64,000 bases of DNA, from contig JAEUIC010000020.1 of NCBI GenBank assembly GCA_016795285.1, positions 153,418-217,417 of the forward strand. The letters are read 5' to 3'. Below the pieces are notes generated by a model. It saw only the letters and a list, made by a program, of their open reading frames with translations, did no database searches and was not told the DNA's origin. This DNA comes from Planctomycetota bacterium. GTDB taxonomy: Bacteria; Planctomycetota; B15-G4; SIAN01. The translations under genes were made by a program, and so were the position numbers. Shown piece after piece: positions 36,669 through 46,079 of the stretch. Position 1 is the first letter of the stretch. The number at the start of each line of letters is the position of its first letter.

Positions 36669-38704
36669 GCCAGTCCACACCGCCCGCACGCGATGCCCTC
36701 GACGACAAGGTCAACCGCCTGTTTGCCGGGAAGGTCGTGCGCAAAGACCTTGTCCGCAAGGTGAAGGTAGGCGCCAACGTGCCGGTCTTCGTCCTCGAGT
36801 TCCTGCTCGGCAAGTACTGCGCATCATCGGACGAGATTGCGATCCAGATGGGGCTCCAGGTCGTCAACGACACGCTAGCGAACAACTACATCCGCTCTGA
36901 CGAGTCGATGAAGGCGCAGGCGATGGTGAAGGATCGCGGGCGGCACACTTTCATCGACAAGGTGAAGGTCCGCCTCGTCGACTCAGACTACTGGGCCGAG
37001 ATCACGAATTTCGGCCACAAGAACGTTCATGTGCCCGAGCACTACGTGCGCGACTACGAGCGCCTCGTGATGGGTGGCGTCTGGGCACAGGTCGACATGC
37101 GCTTCGAATATGACGAGGAGTCGAAGGGCAAGAACCCGTTTTGGATCGACAAACTCACGCCGATCCAGATTGCCACGTTCGACCTCGAGGAGTATCGCCG
37201 CGTCCGCGCGGACTTCACGGCGGAAGAGTGGCTCGACCTCGTCATGCGCAGCATGGGCTATGAGCCCAACGAGATGACTCGACGCCTTAAACTGTTGTTC
37301 CTGGTGCGACTCATCCCGCTTGCTGAGCGGAACTACAACGTCGTCGAGCTCGGACCGCGCGGCACCGGCAAGAGCTACGTCGTGCAGGAGGTCTCACCCT
37401 ACTCCGCACTACTCACCGGTGGCACCACCGTGGCCAACCTCTTCGGCCACATGAACGGCCGCCAGAAGGGGATGGTGCAAATCTGGGACGTCGTCGGATT
37501 CGACGAAGTCGCCGACCTCCAGAAGATGCCGAAGGAGGTCATCACGACGATGAAGACCTACTGCGAGTCAGGCACTTACCAGCGCGGGCAGGAAGCCGTC
37601 TCGGGCGATGCGAGCATCGCGATGTTTGGCAACACGAACCAGCCCGTCGACGTGATGGTCCAGACCGGCCACCTCTTTGCGCCGATGCCGGACATCATCC
37701 GCGACGACATGGCCTTCATCGACCGCATGCATTTCTATCTCCCCGGCTGGGAGATCCCGAAGATGCGGAACGACCTGTTCACGAGCCACTACGGGTTCGT
37801 CGTCGACTACCTCGCCGAGGCGCTTCGCGATCTCCGCAAGCACAATTTCACTGAGGTCATCGACCGCCACTTTTCGCTCGGCCCGCACCTGAATGCCCGC
37901 GATCGCAAGGCCGTGCGCAAGACGGTGTCCGGCCTGATGAAGATCCTCTTCCCGCATGGCGAGATCACGCGGGACGAGCTCGGCGAGATTCTCGAGTTGG
38001 CTCTCGAAGGCCGTCGCCGTGTGAAGGAGCAGCTCAAGAAGATGGGCTCCTTCGAGTACTACCACACGTCCTTCAGCTACTCCAACAACGAGACCGGCGA
38101 GGAGAAGTTCGTTGGCGTGCCCGAGCAGGGCGGCCGCGATCTCATCTCCACCGATCCGCTGGCGCCAGGCACCGTCTACAGCGCCGGCGTCACGTCCGAC
38201 GGGACCGTGGGGCTTTACCGCGTCGAGGTTTCCATCTCGTCGGGCACTGGCAAGCTGAGGCTCGCGGGCGGCGTGGCGGGCGCGATGAAGGAGTCCGTCC
38301 AGCGTGCATTCAGCTTTCTCCAGACCAAGCGGTCTGAACTGGGCGTCGCTCGTGAGATTGACTTCTCCGACGTTCACGTCGAGGTAATCGATCTACTCGC
38401 GAATCGCGTCGAGGCCGAACTCGGCGTCGCGTTCTTCGTCGCCGCCTACTCTGCGCTTCGCAAGGTGCCCGTGAGTCCCGCGCTCTTGATCCTTGGCGAC
38501 CTGAGCGTGCAGGGGAACATCAAGCCGATGCGTTCGCTCACCGAGCCGCTGCAAGTCGCAAAGGACAACGGTGCCAAGCGTGCGCTCATCCCCATCGAGA
38601 ACAAGCGGAACTTCCTCGACGTCAGCGCCGACATCATGGAGCACGTCGATCCGATCTTCTTTGGAGACGCGAAGACGGCTGCGATGAAGGTGATGGGAGG
38701 CTGA
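36665..38704 (+). CDS. brxL: BREX Lon-like AAA+ protein BrxL
   Basis: 679 residues. An N-terminal DNA-binding part precedes the AAA+ domain, Walker A ELGPRGTGKSYVV at about 228-240, and GMVQIWDVVGFDEVADLQKM (Walker B). The Lon-type C-terminal domain includes ALLILGDLSVQGNIKPMRSLTE with the expected Ser region and ALIPIENKRNF with the Lys. BrxL forms ring-shaped DNA-binding assemblies that drive phage exclusion in type 1 BREX. It is the last gene of the operon. A 63-codon ORF begins two bases after its stop (ATG 38706) but runs into the opposing jetD gene. Confidence 0.92.
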   Translation: MSQSTPPARDALDDKVNRLFAGKVVRKDLVRKVKVGANVPVFVLEFLLGKYCASSDEIAIQMGLQVVNDTLANNYIRSDESMKAQAMVKDRGRHTFIDKVKVRLVDSDYWAEITNFGHKNVHVPEHYVRDYERLVMGGVWAQVDMRFEYDEESKGKNPFWIDKLTPIQIATFDLEEYRRVRADFTAEEWLDLVMRSMGYEPNEMTRRLKLLFLVRLIPLAERNYNVVELGPRGTGKSYVVQEVSPYSALLTGGTTVANLFGHMNGRQKGMVQIWDVVGFDEVADLQKMPKEVITTMKTYCESGTYQRGQEAVSGDASIAMFGNTNQPVDVMVQTGHLFAPMPDIIRDDMAFIDRMHFYLPGWEIPKMRNDLFTSHYGFVVDYLAEALRDLRKHNFTEVIDRHFSLGPHLNARDRKAVRKTVSGLMKILFPHGEITRDELGEILELALEGRRRVKEQLKKMGSFEYYHTSFSYSNNETGEEKFVGVPEQGGRDLISTDPLAPGTVYSAGVTSDGTVGLYRVEVSISSGTGKLRLAGGVAGAMKESVQRAFSFLQTKRSELGVAREIDFSDVHVEVIDLLANRVEAELGVAFFVAAYSALRKVPVSPALLILGDLSVQGNIKPMRSLTEPLQVAKDNGAKRALIPIENKRNFLDVSADIMEHVDPIFFGDAKTAAMKVMGG

Positions 38705-38751
38705 GATGGCCGTAGAGAACCGCCGGAGCAGACCAAAGGCGGCGAACGCTG

Positions 38752-39633
38752 CTACTTGGGCAAACGAGCCGGTCCAAGCTCTACGAGCAACGCCTCCTGT
38801 TCCATGCCCTTTCCTGCCACGTCGAGTATCGCCAGGACGGCCTGAATCATTGGGTCAGGATCTCGGCGGACGCGTTCGAGGACTGCTGACGACTTGACCA
38901 GTAGCTCGGGCTTGCCGAACCGTCGCACGTACTCAGCGAGGCGCTCCGGCACGAAGAGGGTCGCGCGCTCGCCGAGTACTGCTCGAACGCGCCGATACTC
39001 GTCCAGTCCCACCGGATCGAAGTCGCCAACGTGAAGGACCCGGACCGCAGGCATCGCCCCGATCCATTGGAGCAGCCGCTGATCGAGTCGCCCGGCGGCG
39101 TACAGGGCAACGTCCACCTGCGGGACGACGCGCTCGACGTGCAGGAAGAGCTCGAGGTTCTCGACCAGTGCGATCGTCCCGTCGACGGCACATGGATCTG
39201 CGGCGTCGACGAGGATGTCGAGGTCGACGAGAACGCCGGTCAGCTTGAACGTTCGAGTCATCGCTCCAAGCGGAAGCGAAGCCCGACGGCTTCGCAGTAC
39301 GGCGTCGCCGAAACCTCGCAGGTACACGGGGCGCGCGACCGCAGATCTGCCTCGTTTCGAGTCAGCAAAATTGGCGACCGACGCGGCCCGGTTCGGGAGC
39401 GGCGTGCTCGTGCCCGACAAGCCCGAGGGGTAGTTTCTGCTGATCCACGCGTCGAGGGCCGCCCGGTCTTTCAAGACGACGCGCATACCGCCGCCGGCTT
39501 TTCTCTCCGTCAGGACATCGACTCGGAAGAGTGTCGCCAGGCGCTCGCGCATCGACGGCGTCAGCTCGGATCCGACGATCGAACCCTCCGCGAGTAGTGC
39601 TTCCAGGCGATCCGCGAGCGGGTCAAGCGCCAT
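38752..39633 (-). CDS. jetD: Wadjet/Mks nuclease subunit JetD (Toprim, DUF2220-like)
   Basis: 293 residues. The N-terminal wHTH-like part (ELTPSMRERLATLFRVDVLTERKAGG) and an arm domain precede a Toprim fold: DGTIALVENLELFLHVE carries the catalytic Glu and VLHVGDFDPVGLDEYRRV the DxD pair, as in topoisomerase-VI-like JetD nucleases that cut plasmid DNA after condensin extrusion. I start it at ATG 39633, overlapping the jetC end by 11 bases; earlier in-frame codons lie within jetC. Last gene of the leftward cassette, converging on brxL with 47 bases between. Confidence 0.85.
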   Translation of the reverse strand: MALDPLADRLEALLAEGSIVGSELTPSMRERLATLFRVDVLTERKAGGGMRVVLKDRAALDAWISRNYPSGLSGTSTPLPNRAASVANFADSKRGRSAVARPVYLRGFGDAVLRSRRASLPLGAMTRTFKLTGVLVDLDILVDAADPCAVDGTIALVENLELFLHVERVVPQVDVALYAAGRLDQRLLQWIGAMPAVRVLHVGDFDPVGLDEYRRVRAVLGERATLFVPERLAEYVRRFGKPELLVKSSAVLERVRRDPDPMIQAVLAILDVAGKGMEQEALLVELGPARLPK

Positions 39634-42340
39634 GATCGGCCGCGCGACGAATGATGACCCGCGAGGTCTCGTCGAGGACGAGGCCGCCTTTGCCGGGTCG
39701 GAGGAAGTAGAGCGTATCGACGCAGTCCCGCGCGTCGGGGCTGGCGACAATCGGCACGAAGCCCATGCCGAGTGCGTGGTCGATGAGCGCGCGCAGGTTG
39801 TCGTCGTCGAGCGTTGCCACCTCGTCGAGGAAGAAGGGCACGGCGACGGGCTCGTCGGAGAGCATCATCTTCAGCAGCTCGAGGTGGACCAGAACCTTGA
39901 TGGTGATGCTAGTACCCTGCGATTCGATCTGCGTCAGGGTGTCGAAGGTCTTGGTCTTTCCGGTTCGATCGACGACCTTGAAGTGAAGGTCGAACAGCTC
40001 GGCTAGCTCGATCCGAGGCCGTTCCGAAAGACACGATGCGATGTCGCGCGCGGCGCGCGAGCGACCGTCTGCGCCCCCGAACAATGGCGCCTCTTCGGTG
40101 ACCACCACCGCCTCGAGACGCCGGAGCAAGTCGTGCTGCTTTACAAGCTCTAGTTCGACGCGCTCGAGGTTCGAGATCTGCCGCCTGTTCAGCGACTGCG
40201 TGAGCCGCGACACCTCGCGCCGCACTTGGTCAACACCGTCAACGAGAGCCTTGAAGGCGTTGCGCATGTCGTCCACCAACGACTTCCAGAGGTCGTGGAC
40301 GGCGCGTGTCCGGTTCTCGAGGGCTGCAAGCTCGTCTTTCAGCCGATCGACCGTCTCAGACTCCGTCGCGCCCAGATGACGTCCGGCCGTCTCGGTTTCG
40401 ACCTTCGCCGAGAGGAGCGCCGCGTCGTCGGCGAGGCGCCTCTGCTCGGTGCTCATCGCACGAAATGCGGGGATCAATGAGTCGAGCGCCGCGGCCTCTC
40501 CTTCCGTGGGCGTCGAACCCTTGGGCCAATCCAACGAGGGCCGCGGGAGCCGTTGCACCTCTGCGATCTTCTGACTGAGACAGTCGCCCACCTCCTTCTC
40601 GCGCCCTGCGATGCTCTGCTGCTGCAGCGCGAGCGCGGTCAGCCGTCCTTGGAGGTCTTGCGTTCCTGCCTGGCAGGAGGCCGCTTCCTCTTCGAGCGCG
40701 GCCAACTGCGTCTGCACCTCAGGCAAGCGCGGCGCGGTCTGCTGCCAGCTCTCCCAGTCGCGCAGGCGAGCCTCGGCCGACTTGAGTCGCTCCTCGACTG
40801 CCGCACGTTCTGAAAAGAGGCGCTCACGGCCTTCGATGTCGGCGAGCAGTCGCTCGTCCTTGAGCACGGCATCGCGTGCGCTCTGAAGGCGTTGACGAAT
40901 CGATTCGATGTCCTGGTAGCGCGCGAGCGGCGAGTCCGGAGCCAGCACGTCGCGCGGCAGAGAGACCCCGCTTCCGCGGTAGCCGGACGCGTCGAATCCC
41001 CGATGCAGGGCACGGATGGTCTGCAAGAGCGTTTCGGGATCGGAGATAGTGACGTGCCCTTCGGCAACGATCTCGCTTAGCAGCGCAGGGTTTATGACGC
41101 GGAAGACGTTCGCGAGTTCGGGGTCCGTCAGCCCGGTCTTTGCGCGGAGCCAGTTGACGACGGCGTCGGCATACCGCGCTACGAGGCGACAGTCGCTTTC
41201 GATCTGTCGTTTCAATCCGGCGACTCGCTCTTCGACCTCGCGGCGGCTTGCGGGAGTCGCCTGGGCGATTCGGGCGACTAGGGCGTCACGATCGCCGGCG
41301 AGACTCGAGCGAAGAGCAGTCTCGATTTCCGGTACGAACGAGCGCGCGCGGTCGCGGAGAGCCTCCATGCCTTTCAATTCGACCCGGAGCGCACCTTGCT
41401 GCTGCGCAATCGACCTCGCGCGAGCCTGGGCCGTGATGAGGTCATCGTCGAGCGCTGCCTTATGGTCGAGCAGTTGGCGGCGCTCCGCATCCAAGTCCGC
41501 GCGAGCGCGAGCCGTACGCTCCACCAGGGACGCAAGCGCGGCCTCGACCGCGGTCCAGAGGCAGACGAGCCGACCGCGGACTACCTCGCGTTCGCCGTGG
41601 AGCTTCACGTACTCAGCGATCGATGGCGCCACCCGCTTGAGCGCGTCGACATCCGCCGCTTGGCGCTCAACCCGCGCGAAGAGCTCCGAATAGTCGTGCT
41701 TGAGATCGACCTCGACTTTCCGGAGTAGCGGCCGCGTGATGTCGATGAACAGGCGCTTGAGTTGATCCTGCTCGATCTTTGAAAGGCGCAAGAGGTTGCG
41801 GAACAGGAACCGGAAACTCTCGAAGCTTCCCGAGCGCCGAAGCGGGACGAGTCCAAGCGCCGCTCCGCCTCCTTCGGTCGCGCCGATGAGACTTGACCGC
41901 AGCTCTTGCGGCTTGAGCAAGGTGAGATTCCGGGCAATGAGCCGGCGCTTGATCTCTTCCCATGGTCGCGTTTGTTGGCCGTCGAAGAAGTCGTCGCGAT
42001 CAAACGTCCCTGTGCAGACGAAGCGTTCGAACTCATAACCCTGAACCGGCCCGAGCCCCCTTAGGCCAAGGATCTGAAAGCCCGTCGGCGTCATGCACTC
42101 AAACAGCACGAAGCTTCCGGCGTGGGGAAAGTAGTGCTGACGAGTTTCGCTCGCACCGTGCGAGAAGTGCATCTGCCGCTGGTCGTCGATGTAGAGGAAC
42201 TGCAACGCCGCGATGAGCGTCGTCTTGCCGACGTTATTCGCCGCCACAAGATGAACCGGCGCACTCAGGTCGAGCTCGGCGTAGTCGTACCCACCCGAAC
42301 GAATCAGGACGACCCGAAGCGGGCCTCGAGAAGGGCTCAT
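39623..42340 (-). CDS. jetC: Wadjet/Mks SMC-like ATPase JetC
   Basis: 905 residues. Walker A is AANNVGKTTL at about 33-42. Long coiled-coil arms occupy about 240-720, with repeated Glu/Arg/Leu heptads. The C-terminal head has the signature-like region QIESQGTSITIKVLVHLELLKMM and Walker B VPFFLDEVATLDDDNLRAL. This is the SbcC/MukB-like motor of Wadjet, which extrudes DNA loops and presents circular plasmids to JetD. It is shorter than the usual length of about 1100, so the arms are short. ATGA overlap with jetB. Confidence 0.87.
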   Translation of the reverse strand: MSPSRGPLRVVLIRSGGYDYAELDLSAPVHLVAANNVGKTTLIAALQFLYIDDQRQMHFSHGASETRQHYFPHAGSFVLFECMTPTGFQILGLRGLGPVQGYEFERFVCTGTFDRDDFFDGQQTRPWEEIKRRLIARNLTLLKPQELRSSLIGATEGGGAALGLVPLRRSGSFESFRFLFRNLLRLSKIEQDQLKRLFIDITRPLLRKVEVDLKHDYSELFARVERQAADVDALKRVAPSIAEYVKLHGEREVVRGRLVCLWTAVEAALASLVERTARARADLDAERRQLLDHKAALDDDLITAQARARSIAQQQGALRVELKGMEALRDRARSFVPEIETALRSSLAGDRDALVARIAQATPASRREVEERVAGLKRQIESDCRLVARYADAVVNWLRAKTGLTDPELANVFRVINPALLSEIVAEGHVTISDPETLLQTIRALHRGFDASGYRGSGVSLPRDVLAPDSPLARYQDIESIRQRLQSARDAVLKDERLLADIEGRERLFSERAAVEERLKSAEARLRDWESWQQTAPRLPEVQTQLAALEEEAASCQAGTQDLQGRLTALALQQQSIAGREKEVGDCLSQKIAEVQRLPRPSLDWPKGSTPTEGEAAALDSLIPAFRAMSTEQRRLADDAALLSAKVETETAGRHLGATESETVDRLKDELAALENRTRAVHDLWKSLVDDMRNAFKALVDGVDQVRREVSRLTQSLNRRQISNLERVELELVKQHDLLRRLEAVVVTEEAPLFGGADGRSRAARDIASCLSERPRIELAELFDLHFKVVDRTGKTKTFDTLTQIESQGTSITIKVLVHLELLKMMLSDEPVAVPFFLDEVATLDDDNLRALIDHALGMGFVPIVASPDARDCVDTLYFLRPGKGGLVLDETSRVIIRRAADHGA

Positions 42341-42924
42341 GCCTTGGGCCCCTCAGTCGTTGTCGGAGCGGTCTCGTGCTCCTTCCAGACCTCGAGGCAA
42401 AGGTCGAAGAATCGCCAGGCGGGGGTTCGGAAGCGGAAGCGCCCGTCCGGGATCTGCTCCGTGAAGCCGTACCGATCGAGCTTGCGTACGGTGTCGACGA
42501 GTTCGGCGTCGGTGGTGACTCCCGCCTCGGCCATGCAGCGTCGCCAGCTGTCACGCTTGAGGTGCGGGAGGTCTTCGGTTGCATGGCCACCGGGATCGAA
42601 CGCCGTGGCCTCGATGTCCTTGCCGGCGTCGTTCCAGGCCTCGACCAGGACGAAGAAGAAGACCGCGAGCTGCGTCGCCTCCTTGCCGAGGTCCGCGTCG
42701 GATCGGAAGTAGTAGAAGCCGCGCGGATGCTCGACCAGCTCGAATCCGATCGCGGCGAAGAGGTCACGATGCGTGGCAACGTCAAGGCGCAGCGCGAGAT
42801 AGCCAGGACCATCATCCGCGCATACGTGACGTCCAGAGCGCAGCCAGTCGAATAGCTCGCGCAGGTGCGGCTTGTCGCTCAAGTCGAGAATCAAGCGGCG
42901 ACCTCCATGAAAGCGAGTGGCCAC
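42337..42924 (-). CDS. jetB: Wadjet/Mks KITE subunit JetB (MksE-like)
   Basis: 195 residues with winged-helix character: LRELFDWLRSGRHVCADD, FYYFRSDADLGKEATQLAVFFFVLVEAW and a C-terminal wing (ELVDTVRKLDRYGFTEQIPDGRFRFRTPAWRFF). Length, domain feel and place between jetA and jetC fit the MukE/MksE-type KITE protein that links the kleisin and the SMC head. It overlaps jetA by 34 bases and jetC by ATGA. The assignment rests on context as much as on sequence. Confidence 0.8.
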   Translation of the reverse strand: MATRFHGGRRLILDLSDKPHLRELFDWLRSGRHVCADDGPGYLALRLDVATHRDLFAAIGFELVEHPRGFYYFRSDADLGKEATQLAVFFFVLVEAWNDAGKDIEATAFDPGGHATEDLPHLKRDSWRRCMAEAGVTTDAELVDTVRKLDRYGFTEQIPDGRFRFRTPAWRFFDLCLEVWKEHETAPTTTEGPKA

Positions 42925-44114
42925 GCCTCGAGTCTTCCGGCCGTCACCTCGTAGATGCGCGCCTGAGCATCGTCGCGCACGAGGACGCGTCCGAACGCGC
43001 CCGCGGCAACATGACCGAATGCTCGCAGCTGCGCTCCGAGTGAGTGCCCGGGCCAGCGCGTGAGAATGAAGGCGAGCACGTCTTCGACGGGAGCGGCCGC
43101 ATGTAGCGCGTCCCGGAGTTCATCGCGCGCAATTAGCGGTACGACCACCGGCGGCGGCGATGCGCCGATAAGGATCGTGTCTTCCGACGTGTATCCGACA
43201 AGGCCTGCGAGCCGGGCGCGCAGCTTGTCGTCGGACAGCAATGACCGCGTCCGCCATCCGGTGAGCCCCATCCGTCGGTCGAGGTCCAACGCTGAAGGCC
43301 CCTGGGCACGAAGCAGTTGGAGGGCGCGCGAAGCTCCTCGTGCCCAACGGCTCTCACGTTGCAGCCGGTCGTACAGCGGAGCCACCTCGACGATGGCCGC
43401 GTGGTGGTCCTCGTGAGCGGCACTCCGCATTCGAGCGAGCCGGGCCGCCGTATGCACGATCGCCTGTTGGACCGTGCCGTGCGCCAAGAAGCGCCGCTCG
43501 CCCTCAGTGAGCATCACGTCGAGCCGGTCCAGCCGTCCCTCCATCTCCCCTTGGATCTCAACGAGCTGGCGCAGCGGCTCGAGATAGCGCTCCCAGAGCC
43601 GGCGGACGGCCTCGAAGCGATCCACCGAGGAAATGGTCGATTTCGTCGACCGCAGAAGCTGCGCCTCAGTGACGATCGAGTCGCGATTGTTCCCCGACAG
43701 TTGGCGGACCCGCTCGACGAGCCCATCGGCGTCCCGAAGAGCCAGGGTCGCCGTGCTGGGATTCCCGCCCTGGATTGATTGATCGAGCTCTTGGCCAACG
43801 CTCGCAAGGTCGGCGAGGTAGGCCCGAAGAACGGTTGCACTCGAAAGGCGCTGCCGCTTGGTGAGCCAGTCGACGATGTCGGTGACTGGCCTCGCGAGCT
43901 CGTACCTCGCGTCGGCATGTGCGGCCCGCTCGACGATGCCGAGATCCTTGATCTGCTGGCTGAGGTGCGCCGGTGAGGCCTGAACTTCAGAGCGGTGGCG
44001 GCCGGCGAGCGAGAGCAACTCGGCGTCGTCGACGTCGCCGCGCTCACCGATGGCCAGCACCAGGGCGGTGTTCTCGCCCAAGAACCGGAAGAAGGCTGAC
44101 GGGGAGACGGCCAT
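42891..44114 (-). CDS. jetA: Wadjet/Mks kleisin subunit JetA (MksF-like)
   Basis: 407 residues. An N-terminal winged helix (SAFFRFLGENTALVLAIGERG, then LSQQIKDLGIVERAAHADARYELARPVTDIVDWL) leads to a long helical middle (about 100-260). The C-terminal winged region contains DRRMGLTGWRTRSLLSDDKLRARLAGLVGY. This matches the MukF/MksF type of kleisin that bridges the SMC heads. It is the first gene of the four-gene cassette jetA-jetB-jetC-jetD. The 323 bases between it and the DUF1580 gene form the divergent promoter region; I see no gene in them. Confidence 0.8.
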   Translation of the reverse strand: MAVSPSAFFRFLGENTALVLAIGERGDVDDAELLSLAGRHRSEVQASPAHLSQQIKDLGIVERAAHADARYELARPVTDIVDWLTKRQRLSSATVLRAYLADLASVGQELDQSIQGGNPSTATLALRDADGLVERVRQLSGNNRDSIVTEAQLLRSTKSTISSVDRFEAVRRLWERYLEPLRQLVEIQGEMEGRLDRLDVMLTEGERRFLAHGTVQQAIVHTAARLARMRSAAHEDHHAAIVEVAPLYDRLQRESRWARGASRALQLLRAQGPSALDLDRRMGLTGWRTRSLLSDDKLRARLAGLVGYTSEDTILIGASPPPVVVPLIARDELRDALHAAAPVEDVLAFILTRWPGHSLGAQLRAFGHVAAGAFGRVLVRDDAQARIYEVTAGRLEAWPLAFMEVAA

Positions 44115-44437
44115 CGTCAGCGCCGTCCTTGCCTGTCGCCCGAGGAAACGACGGCGCTACGTCGAGCCTCTGGGAGTTCACTTCGGGAGGCGGCGACTGC
44201 AGTAGCGCGCTCTTCGGGCCCGGGCAGACCGAGGTCGAACATGCGTCCGCATCTCTTCGCCCGATCCCCCGGGCGCGGGAGGAACGATGGTAGCGCGAGC
44301 CCGCCGGCGCCCGCGCCTCGAGCCCGCGCCTGCCGAGGAGACGCATCGGTCGCCACCGGCTCGGTCTTTCATGGGCGGCCCCTTCGCCTGGCGTCGAGAG
44401 TCTCGGCGTCCACCGACGGGCCCAAGGAGGACGAGTG

Positions 44438-44746
44438 ATGGATGCTGACGACCCTCTGATCACGCTGACGGCCGCGACTAGGCTCAAGTGGCTTCCCTGT
44501 CGCCGGAGGGCTAAGCGGCCGAGCCTGAGCACGCTGCTGCGCTGGATTCTCCACGGCGTCGGCGGCAAGCGGCTGGCGGCATGCCGTGTCGGCGGCACGT
44601 GGTGCACGACCGAGCGCAGCTTGCGAGAGTTCTTTGCGGTCGTCGCGTCCGACAGCGTGCCATCGCCGGTGTCGGTGCCGGTAGCGGACGCGCGAACCGC
44701 GATGAGGCGGGCTGAAGCGATCCTCGTCGCCGCCGGAGTTCGCTGA
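44438..44746 (+). CDS. DUF1580-like small HTH protein
   Basis: 102 residues: ITLTAATRLKWLPCRRRAKRPSLSTLLRWILHGVGGKRLAACRVGGTWCTTERSLREFF. The order 'P.+STL.RW...G..G.+L....+GG...T...AL..F' is the DUF1580 pattern, a planctomycete-enriched family related to excisionase-type winged helices. It may bind DNA as a directionality factor or regulator. Start: AAGGAGG lies seven bases before ATG 44438 (a GTG at 44435 is also possible). It sits between the Wadjet and Mokosh-like cassettes. Confidence 0.75.
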   Translation: MDADDPLITLTAATRLKWLPCRRRAKRPSLSTLLRWILHGVGGKRLAACRVGGTWCTTERSLREFFAVVASDSVPSPVSVPVADARTAMRRAEAILVAAGVR

Positions 44747-44902
44747 GAACGCCAGCCGCCGCGCTACCGCGAGGGCGAAGTTGCACTGATCGCCAACGTT
44801 CACTCGACCACGCCTCCCGCCGTGGGCAGCCTTGGCGGGAGGCGTGGCCTTGTCGTTCGGCGGCCGAGTCGACGACTCATCACCAGCTTGGAGGGCACGT
44901 CG

Positions 44903-46078
44903 ATGCCGTGGGAATCCTTCTGTCTCACGCGCGAGCAGGTCTATGCGGCCGTCTGGGCCGAGCCGATGCGCGACGCCGCGAAGCAGTTCGGGATCTCGGA
45001 CGTGGCGCTGGGGAAGATCTGCAAAAAGCTCGCGGTGCCGCGGCCTTGGCAGGGGTACTGGTTGCGGAAGTCCGTCGGGCAGGATCCAGCGAAGAAGCCG
45101 CTCCCGGGGCCAACACCTGGAACGCCGACCACGCACGAAGGTCAGCGCTGGCGGAGCCCGCCTCCCGATCCGTCACGGACAGCGACTCCGACGCGTCCGA
45201 CCCCGCCGACCGATGCCGAACGGATCATCGTGCACGAAACGAGCGGCGACCTGCACCCATGCGTATCGGGTGGGATCGTCAAGCTGACAGCGCCGAATCG
45301 CTGGGGACTGGGCTATCGGCCGTTCATCGCCGTGAGCGACGGCTCGCGCGATCGGGGACTGAGGATCATGAACGCGCTTGTCCGCGCGCTGGAGTCACGC
45401 GGTCACCGTGTCGAGGTCCGCGAACAGTCGCGTCCTGGGGAGCACTATCGTCCGGCGGCGACCGGCGCTCATGTCGGCGACGTGTTCGTCGCGTTCTCGA
45501 TGTTCGAGCGCTCGAGAATGGTTCAGTCAGGACCGGCGCCGAAGAAGAAGGCCAACGAGACGACTGCGGAGTCGACGAGGCGGATCTTCTGGCCGAAAGT
45601 CGAGTACGTGCCTCGAGGAATCCTGACGCTGCGCGTCGGCGGCTGGTACGAGTCTCAGCGAGACTGGACTGACGAAAAGAGGAGCAAGATCGAGGATCGT
45701 TTGCACGAAGTAGTCGCCGCGATCCTCGCCCACGCCGACCGGATCAGGGCGAGTCGAATCGAGCAGGCGCGCGCGTTGGAGGCGGAGCGCGAACGTGCGC
45801 GGCTGCGCGCCGAGGCGGAGAAGCGCCAGAAGGCGGAAGAAGAGGACGTTGCTGCGCTGCAGAAGATGATCGCCGATTGGCGCGAAGTCCGCGACGTCCG
45901 AGCGTTCATCGACGAGGCGCGCGCGATCGTCGCCGCCGAGGGACTGGTGATCAGGGAAGACTCGAAACTCGCGGGGTTCATTCGCTGGGCGACAGCCAGA
46001 GCCGAGAGAATCGATCCGTTGAGGGCGCTGCGGGAGGATGTTCGGGAGGAGAGGACCGCCGCGAGTACTGCGACGTAA
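44903..46078 (+). CDS. Unknown protein with conserved N-terminal HTH-like module
   Basis: 391 residues. The N-terminus (CLTREQVYAAVWAEPMRDAAKQFGISDVALGKICKKLAVPRPWQGYW) is a conserved HTH-like module seen in many uncharacterised bacterial proteins of the form 'L.+EELYE.VW.EPM..+A..+G+SD.AL.K.C+...+P.P..GYW'. A Pro/Thr-rich linker (100-145), a mixed domain (SGGIVKLTAPNRWGLGYRPFIAV) and a long helical, probably coiled-coil region (about 285-350, EAERERARLRAEAEKRQKAEE) follow. ATG 44903 has TTGGAGGG upstream. Function unknown; its place between two defence cassettes is suggestive only. Confidence 0.7.
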   Translation: MPWESFCLTREQVYAAVWAEPMRDAAKQFGISDVALGKICKKLAVPRPWQGYWLRKSVGQDPAKKPLPGPTPGTPTTHEGQRWRSPPPDPSRTATPTRPTPPTDAERIIVHETSGDLHPCVSGGIVKLTAPNRWGLGYRPFIAVSDGSRDRGLRIMNALVRALESRGHRVEVREQSRPGEHYRPAATGAHVGDVFVAFSMFERSRMVQSGPAPKKKANETTAESTRRIFWPKVEYVPRGILTLRVGGWYESQRDWTDEKRSKIEDRLHEVVAAILAHADRIRASRIEQARALEAERERARLRAEAEKRQKAEEEDVAALQKMIADWREVRDVRAFIDEARAIVAAEGLVIREDSKLAGFIRWATARAERIDPLRALREDVREERTAASTAT

Positions 46079-46079
46079 C

